A stretch of DNA of 55,123 nucleotides from Pedosphaera sp. (GTDB taxonomy: Bacteria > Verrucomicrobiota > Verrucomicrobiia > Limisphaerales > SIBH01), in contig SIBH01000002.1 in assembly GCA_009695285.1 (NCBI GenBank), positions 1 to 55,123 on the forward strand, read 5' to 3'. This document shows, in pieces, positions 25,201 through 32,033 of this stretch. A model generated the notes under the pieces. The model saw nothing but the letters and a program-made list of their open reading frames with translations. It was not told where the DNA came from and searched no databases. Each line of letters starts with the position of its first letter. Within the stretch, counting starts at the first letter, position 1. A program made the position numbers and the translations under genes.

Positions 25201-26503
25201 GAACAACTATTTTCTTGCGAACAACTATGCCACCCTGAACCAATGGGCTTTCCCGAACGGAACAGAAATCAATCCCGGCGAGTTCAAAATCATTTTCGCC
25301 GATGCCCAGACCGGGCAGTCCACCCCCGCCGAGCTGCACACCAGCTTCCGGCTCACCAACACCACCGGCTCCGTCGCCCTCTCGCGGCTCGTCAATGGCC
25401 AGATGCAGGTCGTTGATTATCTCAACTATGGCGGCATCGGCTCGGGCCGCTCCTACGGCGATTCTCCCGACGGCCAGTCCACCAACCGCCAGGAATTTTA
25501 CGTGGTCACGCCCGGCGCGACCAACAACAGTATCTCCCCGCCGCTGGTCGTCTTCATCAACGAATGGATGGCCGACAACCTCACGACGCTGGCCGACCCG
25601 GCGGATGGCGATTACGAAGACTGGTTTGAAATTTACAATCCCGGCACCAACACCGTGAGCCTTTCCGGCTTCTACCTGACCGACACCCTGACCAACAAAT
25701 TACAATTCCTCATTCCCGCCGGCTTCACCATTCCGCCCGGCGGCCACCTGCTGGTCTGGGCCGACAATGAAACCACCCAGAACAGTCCAAGCCGGGTTGA
25801 CCTCCACGTCAACTTCAAGTTGAGCGCCTCCGGCGAGGCCATCGGACTGTTCGCCGCCGATGGCACGCAGATCGACGCCGTGACTTTCGGCGCGCAGACT
25901 GCCGATGTCAGCCAGGGCCGTTTCCCCGACGGCACCGGCCCGGTTTATGCCATGACCAACACCACGCCGCACGCCGCCAACCTCAGTCCGTTCCCCAACG
26001 CGCCGCCCGCGCTCGCTGTGATCAGCAACAAGTTCGTCCACGCCGGCCAGACGATCTTCTTCAACGCCGCCGCCACCGACAGTGATCTGCCGACGCAGGC
26101 ATTGACGTTCTCGCTCGACGCCGCGCCCTCGGGCGCGGGCATCGAGCCGGCGACCGGGCTGTATTTCTGGACCCCGACCGCCGCGCAGACGCCAGGCACC
26201 AACGCCGTCACCATTCGCGTGACGGACAACGGCCTGCCCGCCCTCTTTGCCACCCGCACGTTCAGCATCACCGTCATCGCCGCGCCAAGCGTGACCGGCG
26301 TGAACCGTTTCGGTGATGAGCTGGTGCTGACCTTGCAGACCTGTCCTGGGCGCACCTACCGCGTGGAATTCAAGGACGACCTCAGTGCCGGCTCGTGGAC
26401 GCCGCTCGGCGGAAACATCACCGCCGGGGGCGAAAGCCTCTCGATCACCAACGACCTCTCCGCCGCCCAGCAGCGCTTCTACCGCGCCGTGGTCGTGGAG
26501 TGA
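19217..26503 (+). CDS. Giant secreted lamin-tail-domain/CotH kinase-like protein
   Basis: A 2428-residue exported protein (signal peptide to about residue 28). An Ig-like domain follows (about 35-120, TYQWLRNGTNIPG). A 170-residue carbohydrate-binding-like module is at 131-300, then an SbsA/Ig-like segment (310-395). Six lamin-tail (LTD) domains start near residues 415, 576, 706, 1614, 1958 and 2111, each marked by (V)INE(I/F)M...(E)(F/Y)(I/V)E(L/I)(Y/F)N. A CotH-like domain lies at about 1145-1500 (ANGVRRGAAMEDVQQPG, IWDIDFAFA). A second copy of the 170-residue module is at 1765-1934. The end has a putative-Ig domain and a final YRVEFKDDLSAGSWTPLGG fold typical of verrucomicrobial secreted proteins. 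Likely a surface or extracellular protein; CotH members are atypical protein kinases, but kinase activity here is unproven. Confidence 0.9.
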   Translation: MIIHFVGRLFLVSALITCATGISRVEAQINSAPIITVQPTNVVLIEGGTAIFGIQLAWSTGATYQWLRNGTNIPGATNPDFSISPVVLVENTNRFQCFVTNAYGNTNSSEAILKVLPDTTRPVISSVPGGFIPARTNSDMRFVSLTGKVRTPARLLLYLGDIGEVYIDDLFLANGSLAEAGTNLIVNGDFETPFSGAPALTNFFTSVGFYHTNSVISQTNARTGSNSLRIISTNNSSFALNKILYKDIPGVTNDQTCTLSFWYRPTFNCTNLYARFQSSTIGSSSVPAAILTPTITPATNLSPVSNLGDGQSITIYFSEPVDSATASVAANYTFNNGVTVSAVTLGDDGRSVILNTSPFQFLTTYVLTVNNVRDRAMVPNVILPNSQMSFVLDHTPLDMGILTGPVEPIGASSRRGPLVLSEIMYHAAPRADGRNLEFIELYNSQEWFEDIGGYRISGAVDYTFPTNTLLSAHGYVLLAAVPADIQAVYGISGALAYTGSLPNDSGTLRIRNRQDAVLWETTYDSKTPWPVSPDGAGHSLVLARPSFGEGDPRAWAASDLVGGTPRTNETASANPYRTVVINEFLAHTDDPELDFIELFNYSTQAVNLAGCVLTDDAATNKFTLPPGTTIPARGFVVYNQNQLGFSLSSAGETIYLKNTNGTRIIDAVRFEGQANGISSGRYPAGAPGICELQTKTPGSNNTRRLLRGIVINEIMHSPVSSDSADEFVELFNRGTNAVNLSKWTLRGGISFTFPSNAVIVANGYVVVANSAARLMSNYPGLNAANTFGDYGGKLGGSESVALTMPDDAVSTNQSGGFVTNKIHIVVDEVLYRSGGRWGPYAAGGGSSLELIDPRNDRRLAPNWADSDETAKNDWVTVQFTGAIDNGQGAADALHIIAIGAGEWLVDDVEVFRTNAPAVNLVSNPNFSSGMTGWVGQGVMNLTSADATGGIGNSGCLHVRASRSGNTGNRVRTTLTSGLNGGEIVTIRAKVRWLKGDPEILFRLKGSWLEAPGTVLTAKNLGTPGASNSVARVNAGPVITDVRHRPVLPAVGQNVTVTARVHDYDGLSSLVLKYRIDPATNYTIAAMNNNGAGFYSAVISGQPANTIAAFFIEAQDNFFPHALTRFPNNAPQRECLVRFGDPELPGNNFGTYRFWITQATINKWSAREQLSNDPLDITFIYGTNRVIYNSGGVYSGSPYHQGYNSPVGGECDYVLSFPKDDALLDETEVTLSRPGNGGGDGTLAREQTAYWIANQLGLPLCYRRTVNVIANGVRRGAAMEDVQQPGSDMAKEWYPDDSDGETYKIQIWFEFDDAMSGFSGVGCNLGNYTATGGAKKLARYRWNWAKRGFTGSSTNYTSLYGLVDSVNNSLNGAAYTARVESSVDVDQWFRTFVVEHIVGNGDSYAYGGGQNMYSYKPVNGLWKLLIWDIDFAFASSGPTSEMFSPGGRSYSPDIDHPPFRRLYYQAMIDAVNGPLLAANSTPLLDARYAGFVASGINPEGPAGTKDFIAQRRNYILTLITNVAAPFSLSGGSFSTNKNLVTLSGLAPVGVRTIRINSIEALVTWTALTSWTANVVLPGGTNSINVQGYNPHDVLLATATNVFTVNVTLPPALPQDFIVINEIMFNPAVAGGEYVEIYNTSTNSYFDLSFWQLSGANYTFPNGSFIAPRGFIVLVKNRATFAAAYGAGISVFDEFSGSLQSNGETLSLIKPGATPAQDVVIDRVRYETVAPWPVGANGTGSSIQLIDPKQDHSRPGNWSGNYIAGGFFPASTNSNPRFVSLTGVMSTIPRLLLYLGEVGDVYIDDLFLANGSFAEAGTNYIVNGSFENLLSGAPSLTNFFTSVGTYHANSVIAVTNAHSGSSSLRIISTNNSSFALARILYKDIPGPTNGQTCTFSFWYRPTYGATNLFARFQSSTIGSSAIPAAVVNPVITLATNVPSMAFRTPGATNSMVATLPAFPPLWINEVQPDNITGIFDNADQRDPWIELYNSGTNVIILNNYFLANNYATLNQWAFPNGTEINPGEFKIIFADAQTGQSTPAELHTSFRLTNTTGSVALSRLVNGQMQVVDYLNYGGIGSGRSYGDSPDGQSTNRQEFYVVTPGATNNSISPPLVVFINEWMADNLTTLADPADGDYEDWFEIYNPGTNTVSLSGFYLTDTLTNKLQFLIPAGFTIPPGGHLLVWADNETTQNSPSRVDLHVNFKLSASGEAIGLFAADGTQIDAVTFGAQTADVSQGRFPDGTGPVYAMTNTTPHAANLSPFPNAPPALAVISNKFVHAGQTIFFNAAATDSDLPTQALTFSLDAAPSGAGIEPATGLYFWTPTAAQTPGTNAVTIRVTDNGLPALFATRTFSITVIAAPSVTGVNRFGDELVLTLQTCPGRTYRVEFKDDLSAGSWTPLGGNITAGGESLSITNDLSAAQQRFYRAVVVE
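19607..20116 (+). repeat. Intragenic duplication, copy 1 (170-residue module)
   Basis: Encodes residues 131-300 of the giant LTD/CotH protein. It aligns without gaps to residues 1765-1934 (bases 24509-25018), 128 of 170 residues identical by hand count. The shared core includes LLLYLG, VYIDDLFLANGS, ISTNNSSFAL, ILYKDIPG and ARFQSSTIGSS. Confidence 0.92.
24509..25018 (+). repeat. Intragenic duplication, copy 2 (170-residue module)
   Basis: Second copy of the module at 19607-20116, about 75 percent identical at protein level, placed after the fourth LTD domain. Short stretches are also near-identical in DNA, suggesting a fairly recent duplication or gene conversion. Confidence 0.92.
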
Positions 26504-27940
26504 TCAGCCGCGCAATAGCGTGGTGCACACAGTCCGCAGCTTCTTCAACTGCGCCGCCGTCTTCGCCTCGAGGTAGCAGCGGATGAGCGGCTCCGTGCCG
26601 CTGGCGCGGAAGGCAACCCACTCGCGGTTGGGCAGGAGAAATTTGTAGCCGTCGGTCGTGATGAACTTTTCCACCTTGAACGAACCGACCCGGTCCAGCC
26701 CGGCGGCGAGTTTTTTGAGCAGGGCTTCCTTCGCCTCCGGCGTGAGACGGACGTTGAGCCGGTCGCTGTGGAATTCACCGGTTTGTTTTTCGAGCGCCTT
26801 GAGAATATGGCCGAGTGATTTCTTTTCTGTCGCGACCAGTTCCGCCATCAGCAGGCAGGCGAGCACGCCGTCCTTCTCCGGCACATGGCCCTTCACGCTC
26901 AGGCCGCCGGACTCCTCGCCGCCGACGATGATCGACTCGCTCTCCATCAGCGCGCCGATGTATTTGAAACCGACGGGTGTCTCGTAAAGTTTCACCCCGA
27001 GCAGTTCCGCGACCGCATCGACCTGATGGCTCGTCGGCACCGTGCGCACGACCGCGCCGGTCCAGCCACGATTCTTTTTCAAATGATACAATGCGAGCGC
27101 GAGAATCTGGTTCGGCGTGAGCCAGGTTCCATCCTTATCGACGATGCCGAAGCGATCCGCGTCGCCGTCGAGGCCGAGGCCCATCTGCGCCCGGCCGCTG
27201 CGGACGAACTTGCTGACTTCGGCCATGCCCTCGGCGTTCGGTTCCGGGTGATGGCCGCCGAAGAGCGGGTTCAGTTCATTGTGAAACAGCGTGACCTTCG
27301 CGCCGGCCTCTTCGAGCAGCGTGTCGAGATAGCCGCTCCCGGTCCCATACATCAGCTCGACGGCGAGCTTCATCTTCGCCTTTTTGATGGCCGCGAAATC
27401 GACCAGCTTCCGGAGCTGTTTGAAATAGTCCGGCTGCGGATCAATCGTCTGGCACTGGAAAGTCCCGACGACGGCGGCCTTGAAACTCCAGTTCCCCGCG
27501 ATGAGTTTGGCGATGTTCGCCTCGATCTGCTTCGTGGCCTCCGGCGGGGCGGCCGCGCCGTTGCTTGTGGAAAATTTCAGCCCTTGGTACTCGGCGGGAT
27601 TGTGGCTGGCCGTCAGGTTGAAGCCGCCCACGGCCTTCCGCACCCGGATGGTGTGGGCGATGACCGGCGTGGGCGCGTCGCGCTGGCAGAGCAGGGGGCT
27701 GAAGCCGCTGGCCGCGAGCACCTCGGCCACGGCCAGGGAAAATTCGCGTCCGAGAAAGCGCGTGTCATGGCCGATGATGACGACGGGCCTGCGTCCGTAG
27801 ATTTCCGATTTCCGATTTCCGATTTCCGATTTCAGGTGGTCCGCGATGCCCTGCGTCGCGAGTCGGACGTTGTCGAAGGTGAAGTCGCGCGCGATCAGGC
27901 CGCGCCAGCCGCTGGTGCCGAATTTGATGGGGGAGTTCAT
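26504..27940 (-). CDS. Phosphoglucomutase/phosphomannomutase (alpha-D-phosphohexomutase)
   Basis: Interconverts hexose 1- and 6-phosphates in the cytoplasm; glucose, mannose or glucosamine specificity cannot be decided. From the ATG at 27940 it is 478 residues. Seen are FGTSGWRGLIARDFTFDNV, the phosphoserine loop TASHNPAEYQG, the metal loop GLDGDADRFG, the sugar-specificity loop GGEESGGLS and the phosphate-binding RASGTEPLIRCY. An upstream in-frame ATG at 27952 adds four residues. Residues near 40-50 (LKSEIGNRKSEIYG) are encoded by a 7-base tandem repeat, unusual in a core enzyme. It converges with the giant LTD/CotH gene, stop codons meeting at 26503/26504. nuoA lies 82 bases upstream on the same strand. 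Confidence 0.94.
   Translation of the reverse strand: MNSPIKFGTSGWRGLIARDFTFDNVRLATQGIADHLKSEIGNRKSEIYGRRPVVIIGHDTRFLGREFSLAVAEVLAASGFSPLLCQRDAPTPVIAHTIRVRKAVGGFNLTASHNPAEYQGLKFSTSNGAAAPPEATKQIEANIAKLIAGNWSFKAAVVGTFQCQTIDPQPDYFKQLRKLVDFAAIKKAKMKLAVELMYGTGSGYLDTLLEEAGAKVTLFHNELNPLFGGHHPEPNAEGMAEVSKFVRSGRAQMGLGLDGDADRFGIVDKDGTWLTPNQILALALYHLKKNRGWTGAVVRTVPTSHQVDAVAELLGVKLYETPVGFKYIGALMESESIIVGGEESGGLSVKGHVPEKDGVLACLLMAELVATEKKSLGHILKALEKQTGEFHSDRLNVRLTPEAKEALLKKLAAGLDRVGSFKVEKFITTDGYKFLLPNREWVAFRASGTEPLIRCYLEAKTAAQLKKLRTVCTTLLRG
27801..27833. repeat. Heptanucleotide tandem repeat (ATTTCCG)n in the phosphohexomutase gene
   Basis: Four full ATTTCCG units and a five-base partial unit. It lies inside the coding region and is translated as SEIGNRKSEI. 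Because the unit is 7 bases, gain or loss of one copy would shift the frame. Confidence 0.93.
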
Positions 27941-28022
27941 GTTGGAGTTCACGCTTCAACGTGTGAGTCTCTGTTCAGGGAGTTGGTGCGTCATGGGAAC
28001 AAGCTAAAGCTTGAACTCCAGC

Positions 28023-28400
28023 TCAGCTTTTCCAGTCAAACGCCTTTTTCTTCAGCGCGTAAATGTAGCCGACGAAGAGCACGCTGAGGAAGGTGAGCAT
28101 CGAGCCGAAGATCAGGCCGGAGTTTTTCGCGAGCTGTTCCTTGTAAACCACCGCCCACGGGTAGAGGAACACCACCTCGATGTCGAACAGGATGAAAAGC
28201 ATCGCCACCAGATAAAATTTCACGGAGAGCCGGGAGTTCCCTTCGCCGACCGGCAACATGCCGCATTCGTAGGCGATGTCCTTGACCTTGGTGGTGCGCG
28301 CCTTAATTTTTTTATTGGCCCAGCGCCCCAGCACCACGGATGCGACGAGCATCGCCGCCGTGAACCCGATGGCCACGACCGCCAAAATCAAGACCGGCAT
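28023..28400 (-). CDS. nuoA: NADH-quinone oxidoreductase subunit A, isolated from other nuo genes
   Basis: NuoA is a small membrane subunit of complex I. From ATG 28400 it is 125 residues with three transmembrane helices (about 2-24, 64-84 and 92-113), the conserved YECGMLPVGE loop around Cys, SVKFYLVAMLFILFDIEVVF and YPWAVV. A start at 28460 would add 20 residues (MHLPKAGG...), which look unlike NuoA; TTG codons just upstream are also possible. Unusually, no nuoB follows: the next gene on this strand is the phosphohexomutase. The gene is complete, so it may serve a complex encoded elsewhere or be an extra copy. Confidence 0.93.
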   Translation of the reverse strand: MPVLILAVVAIGFTAAMLVASVVLGRWANKKIKARTTKVKDIAYECGMLPVGEGNSRLSVKFYLVAMLFILFDIEVVFLYPWAVVYKEQLAKNSGLIFGSMLTFLSVLFVGYIYALKKKAFDWKS

Positions 28401-28541
28401 GTACTGTTTCAATTGCAATGCGGCAAAAGTAGAAATGCCTCCGGCCTTTGGCAAGTGCATTCAACAGCGAGCACGAGATTTCACGTCCGCGAAAACCATC
28501 GGTTGCCAGTGCCGGTCAACCCCTGTAATTTCGGCCCCGAC

Positions 28542-28952
28542 ATGACCACGCCGCCGCGCATTTTATATTGCCACTGCAACTACGCCCAAGTCGTGCCTAA
28601 AGAGGTGAAGGAGGCGGTGCTGAAAAAACTTTGCGAATCCGGCGTGGCCTTCGAGGCCGTGGCCGACCTCTGCGAAATGTCCGCGCGCCGCGATCCCGCG
28701 CTGCAACGGTTGGCCGAAGGTGGCACGGTGAAAATCGCCGCCTGCTTCCCGCGCGCCGTGAAATGGCTCTTCGCCGCTGCCCAGGCGCCGCTCCCCGCCG
28801 ACGGCGCGGAAGTGATCAACATGCGCGTGCAAACCGCCGAGGAAGTTTCAGCCGCATTGTTCAGTGAGGAACTCAAACCCAATTTGCCCAAAGGAAAAGC
28901 CGCCCCCGCCGACGCTCCCTCCGTTCAACCCGAAACCGCCGCCGCCACCTGA
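28542..28952 (+). CDS. Small cysteine protein resembling the HdrA N-terminal domain
   Basis: A 136-residue cytoplasmic protein of unknown function. It opens RILYCHCNYAQVVPKEV (C10, C12), then C31, C44 (ADLCEMS) and IAACFPRAVKWLF (C68), with a Pro/Ala-rich tail. The order CxC, a central Cys and a late A-A-C-x-P-R resembles the start of HdrA, the flavin/Fe-S subunit of heterodisulfide reductase, where the corresponding segments are ICxCG and VVAACxPR; here it stands alone without the flavin domain. This reading is by eye. It is the first gene of the Fe-S/isoprenoid cluster, 25 bases before the ferredoxin. A redox or Fe-S delivery role is inferred. Confidence 0.6.
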   Translation: MTTPPRILYCHCNYAQVVPKEVKEAVLKKLCESGVAFEAVADLCEMSARRDPALQRLAEGGTVKIAACFPRAVKWLFAAAQAPLPADGAEVINMRVQTAEEVSAALFSEELKPNLPKGKAAPADAPSVQPETAAAT

Positions 28953-28977
28953 TCACGCACCACGCACCATTTCCCCC

Positions 28978-29838
28978 ATGTCTCTCCAAGATCAAACCAC
29001 TCTCCGCATCGTCCTCTACGAAGGCGACGGCTCGCAGCCGTTAGAAGCCCCCGGCCGCTTTGCCGCGATGACCGCGCTGTTGGAAAAAGGTTTCGCCGTC
29101 ACCCGCGCCGCCGCCGCTGGGGCACCCGCGCGCGCCGACCGCAGTTCGCTCCTCGTGCTCGGCCAGTTCATCGGTGGGAAACCACCGCAGGCCGAGGACG
29201 CCGCCGGCGAAGTTTCTATCCGCTTTCAGGACATCACCGGCTTCGACGCCGCGCGCATTGCCGAGAGCGTCGAGTCCGCCCGCGCGTTGACCAGCGCCGT
29301 GAAGCAGGGCGACTGGAAGCCGTGGTTCCCGGTCATCGACTACGACCGCTGCACGAACTGCATGCAGTGCCTGAGCTTCTGCCTCTTCGGCGTCTATGGC
29401 GTCGATGACGGGCAAAAAATCCAGGTGCAGAACAACGACAACTGCAAGACCAACTGCCCCGCCTGCTCGCGTGTCTGTCCCGAAGCCGCGATCATGTTTC
29501 CGAAATACAAGGCCGGCCCGATTAACGGCGACGTGGTGAGCGACTCCGACCTGAACCGCGAGAAGATGAAGGTGGATATTAGCGCGCTGCTCGGCGGCGA
29601 TGTTTATTCGATGCTCCGCGAGCGCAGTGAAAAGGCGCAAAGCCGTTTCAGCAAGGAGCGCGACGCCGACAAGGCGCTCAAGGAACGGCAGAAATGCCTC
29701 GTGAAACTTGCCCAGGCCGGCGACATCCCGGCGGAAGTCCTGATGAGCCTGCCGTCGCCGGATGAAATCATGCGCCGCGCGGAAGAGGCGAAGGCGAAGG
29801 GGCAGGCGGCGCTCGCGATGCAAAAGCAAACGAGCTAA
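28978..29838 (+). CDS. Dicluster 4Fe-4S ferredoxin-like protein
   Basis: A 286-residue protein. Residues 8-115 form a domain I do not recognise (LRIVLYEGDGSQPLEAPGRF...SLLVLGQFIGG). Residues 118-172 carry two [4Fe-4S] sites: C125-x2-C128-x2-C131-x3-C135 and C156-x3-C160-x2-C163-x3-C167 followed by Pro, the second with an extra residue in its first spacing. The C-terminal 100 residues are charged and helical (RERSEKAQSRFSKERDADK). No signal or membrane segment, so cytoplasmic. It sits between the HdrA-like gene and, after the nuclease, the radical SAM gene. The likely role is electron supply to the radical SAM enzyme; this is inferred from context. Confidence 0.8.
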   Translation: MSLQDQTTLRIVLYEGDGSQPLEAPGRFAAMTALLEKGFAVTRAAAAGAPARADRSSLLVLGQFIGGKPPQAEDAAGEVSIRFQDITGFDAARIAESVESARALTSAVKQGDWKPWFPVIDYDRCTNCMQCLSFCLFGVYGVDDGQKIQVQNNDNCKTNCPACSRVCPEAAIMFPKYKAGPINGDVVSDSDLNREKMKVDISALLGGDVYSMLRERSEKAQSRFSKERDADKALKERQKCLVKLAQAGDIPAEVLMSLPSPDEIMRRAEEAKAKGQAALAMQKQTS

Positions 29839-29862
29839 AAATCTCCTGCCGGTGGAGCAAAT

Positions 29863-30711
29863 ATGACATCCGCGACTATTAAACTGTTCTTGCCGCGTGG
29901 TGACGCCAAAAGCCTACGCACGGCCGAAATCTCCAACTGGACAGGCAAGGCCATTGCAGCGCCTCGCACCGAACTCGATGAACTGCTTGCACGCGAGGAA
30001 CTCGACAAAGCAGGCATTTATATCCTTACGGGCAATGATCCGATTACCAATGCGCCCCGGGCTTACATCGGGGAGGCTGAGGTCATTCGCGAACGCCTCA
30101 AGCAACACAGGACGAAGGAATTCTGGGTGTCAACCATCGTCTTTGTGAGCAAGGACGAGAACCTTACTAAAGCGCACGTCCGTTACCTTGAGAGCCGACT
30201 CCTCGCAGAAGCGGGAGAGATTGGAAGGTTCACGCTCGAACAGAATCAAGCCGGCGGATCCAAGCTTCCCGAATCGGACCGTGAGGACATGGAGGTGTTT
30301 TTCTCTCGCATCCGTCAGCTACTGCCGGTTCTCGGCTCAGATATTCTTGCTCCTGTTTTTCAACCCGCTACTAAATCTCAGCCGGGAGGCGTGCTTTTCT
30401 GCCGAATCAAAGGCGCTGAAGCTCGCGGCCAGCGGACAGCGAATGGCTTTGTTGTCTTCGGGGGCTCCACTGCGGTCTTGGAGGAGCGGCCATCCGCAGA
30501 GAGCTACCCGGGAGTCACTGTCCAACGAAAATACTTTATTACTGACAAGACGCTGGTCGAAAAAAATGGGATGTTAGTCTTCACAAAAGATTGCGAGTTC
30601 ACGAGTCCGTCAGCAGCAGCTGTAGTGATTCACGGCGGAAGTGCCAATGGACTGTCAGCTTGGAAGACGAAAGATGGAACGTCCCTTAAAAAACTAGACG
30701 AAAGCGCCTGA
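29863..30711 (+). CDS. GIY-YIG nuclease family protein with DUF4357-like C-terminus
   Basis: A 282-residue protein. Residues 50-115 hold a GIY-YIG fold: AGIYILTGNDPITNAPRAYIG gives the two signature strands, with the catalytic Arg likely in VIRERLKQH and an acid in YLESRLLAEA. The C-terminal part (about 175-275), with ARGQRTANGFVVFGGSTAVLEE and YFITDKTLVEKNGMLVFTKD, matches the DUF4357 domain often fused to it. It probably acts on DNA, but its role is unknown. Visibly AT-richer than its neighbours and unrelated to them in function, it sits 24 bases after the ferredoxin stop and 4 bases before the radical SAM start. It is likely an acquired gene dropped into the cluster. Confidence 0.82.
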   Translation: MTSATIKLFLPRGDAKSLRTAEISNWTGKAIAAPRTELDELLAREELDKAGIYILTGNDPITNAPRAYIGEAEVIRERLKQHRTKEFWVSTIVFVSKDENLTKAHVRYLESRLLAEAGEIGRFTLEQNQAGGSKLPESDREDMEVFFSRIRQLLPVLGSDILAPVFQPATKSQPGGVLFCRIKGAEARGQRTANGFVVFGGSTAVLEERPSAESYPGVTVQRKYFITDKTLVEKNGMLVFTKDCEFTSPSAAAVVIHGGSANGLSAWKTKDGTSLKKLDESA

Positions 30712-30715
30712 TCAC

Positions 30716-32014
30716 ATGCTGCCTCAACTCATCTTCCGTACCCTGCGCTCCGCAAACAAGCGGTGCATCGCGAAGTTCTGCTGGAACTTCGGTGTGAAGG
30801 GCATGCTGTCGGTCGAGAAGTTCAAGCGACGCATCCAGCGCGGCGAGTTTTTCCCCCCGTTCCTCTACGTCTCGATCCTCAACTCCTGCAACCTCCGCTG
30901 CCAAGGCTGCTGGGTGGATGTGGAGGAGAAGGACGCCATTGACCTCGACACGCTCAACCGCACCATCACCGACGCCAAGCGGCACGGGAACGCGTTCTTC
31001 GGCATCCTCGGCGGCGAGCCGTTCATGCACCCACAGTTGCTCGACCTGCTCGCGGCGCATCCGGATTGTTATTTTCAAGTCTTCACCAACGGCCAGCTCA
31101 TCACGGAGAAAATCGCCAGGCGCCTGCGCGAGATCGGCAACGTCACGCCGCTCATCAGCATCGAAGGCCGCGAGATCACCAGTGACACGCGGCGCGGCAA
31201 AAAGGAAGTCTTCACCCGCACCTTGCGCGGTCTCGACAACTGCCTGCGCGAGGGCTTGCTCACCGGCGTCGCCACCAGCGTCTGCCAGTCGAACATTGAC
31301 GAACTGCTCACCGAATCGTGGTTGCAGGAGCTTATTGACCGGGGCGTTCACTACGTCTGGTATCACACCTACCGCCCGGTCGGTCCGAAGCCGAACTTCG
31401 ATCTCGCGTTGCGCCCTGACCAACTCGTGCGCGTGCGGAAGTTCATCGTCGAGATGCGCGCCAAGATGCCCATCGCGATGATTGACGCCTACTACGACGG
31501 CGAGGGCAAGGCGCTCTGCCCAATGTCCACGGGCGTGAGTCATCACATCGGCCCCAAGGGCGACATCGAGCCGTGCCCGATCATCCAGTTCGCGACCGAG
31601 AACATCCGCGACCCGCGCGGCATCTACGCGACGATGCGCGACAGCACGTTCTTGAAAGACTTCCGCGAACTCAGCGCGCACCACACGCGCGGCTGCGTAG
31701 TGCTGGAACGCCCCGACCTCGTGAAGGAACTCGTCGTGAAGCACGGCGCGCGCGACACGACCGTGCGCGGCACCGCGATGGCCGAACTGGAAGCGATGAC
31801 CCCGCGTTTCAGCCAATGGCTCCCCGGCGAGGAAATTCCCGAGAAGCACTGGATGTATCGGCTCTCGAAGAAGTATTGGTTCTACGACTTCAACGCTTAC
31901 AAAAATGTCGCTCACGACGCCGAGGCCAAGGCGCGGGAATTGAAATCAAAGCTCGACCCGCTTCCCGCCGCTGCGAATACTTCGGGCGCGAGCCCTGAAC
32001 TCGTGAATAAATGA
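30716..32014 (+). CDS. Radical SAM enzyme with C-terminal cysteine region
   Basis: A 432-residue cytoplasmic enzyme. The [4Fe-4S]-SAM motif is C58-x3-C62-x2-C65 (SCNLRCQGCW). Family features follow: FGILGGEPFMHPQLLDLL (the SAM-binding GGE motif), FTNGQLIT, and PLISIEG. Downstream cysteines in ALCPMSTG, EPCPIIQ and TRGCVVLE suggest an auxiliary SPASM-like cluster. It is not HpnH-like in its motif surroundings. Start at ATG 30716, 4 bases after the nuclease stop; the DUF116-prenyl synthetase gene follows after 19 bases. The substrate is unknown; the tight link to a prenyl synthase suggests work on an isoprenoid or a cofactor carrying one. Confidence 0.88.
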   Translation: MLPQLIFRTLRSANKRCIAKFCWNFGVKGMLSVEKFKRRIQRGEFFPPFLYVSILNSCNLRCQGCWVDVEEKDAIDLDTLNRTITDAKRHGNAFFGILGGEPFMHPQLLDLLAAHPDCYFQVFTNGQLITEKIARRLREIGNVTPLISIEGREITSDTRRGKKEVFTRTLRGLDNCLREGLLTGVATSVCQSNIDELLTESWLQELIDRGVHYVWYHTYRPVGPKPNFDLALRPDQLVRVRKFIVEMRAKMPIAMIDAYYDGEGKALCPMSTGVSHHIGPKGDIEPCPIIQFATENIRDPRGIYATMRDSTFLKDFRELSAHHTRGCVVLERPDLVKELVVKHGARDTTVRGTAMAELEAMTPRFSQWLPGEEIPEKHWMYRLSKKYWFYDFNAYKNVAHDAEAKARELKSKLDPLPAAANTSGASPELVNK

Positions 32015-32033
32015 CCAGTCGCGCCATCTGAAC

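Noticed and set aside
22214-25339. A 1041-codon open frame on the minus strand opposite the LTD/CotH gene
   Set aside because: The plus strand encodes recognisable LTD, CotH and duplicated domains throughout; the antisense frame has no known motif and is what high-GC third positions produce.
27801-27833. CRISPR-like array from the regular repeats
   Set aside because: The unit is 7 bases with no spacers; no cas genes occur anywhere in the window.
30716-32014. HpnH-type hopanoid radical SAM enzyme
   Set aside because: The cysteine motif context and the C-terminal cysteines differ from HpnH, and no other hopanoid genes are in the window.
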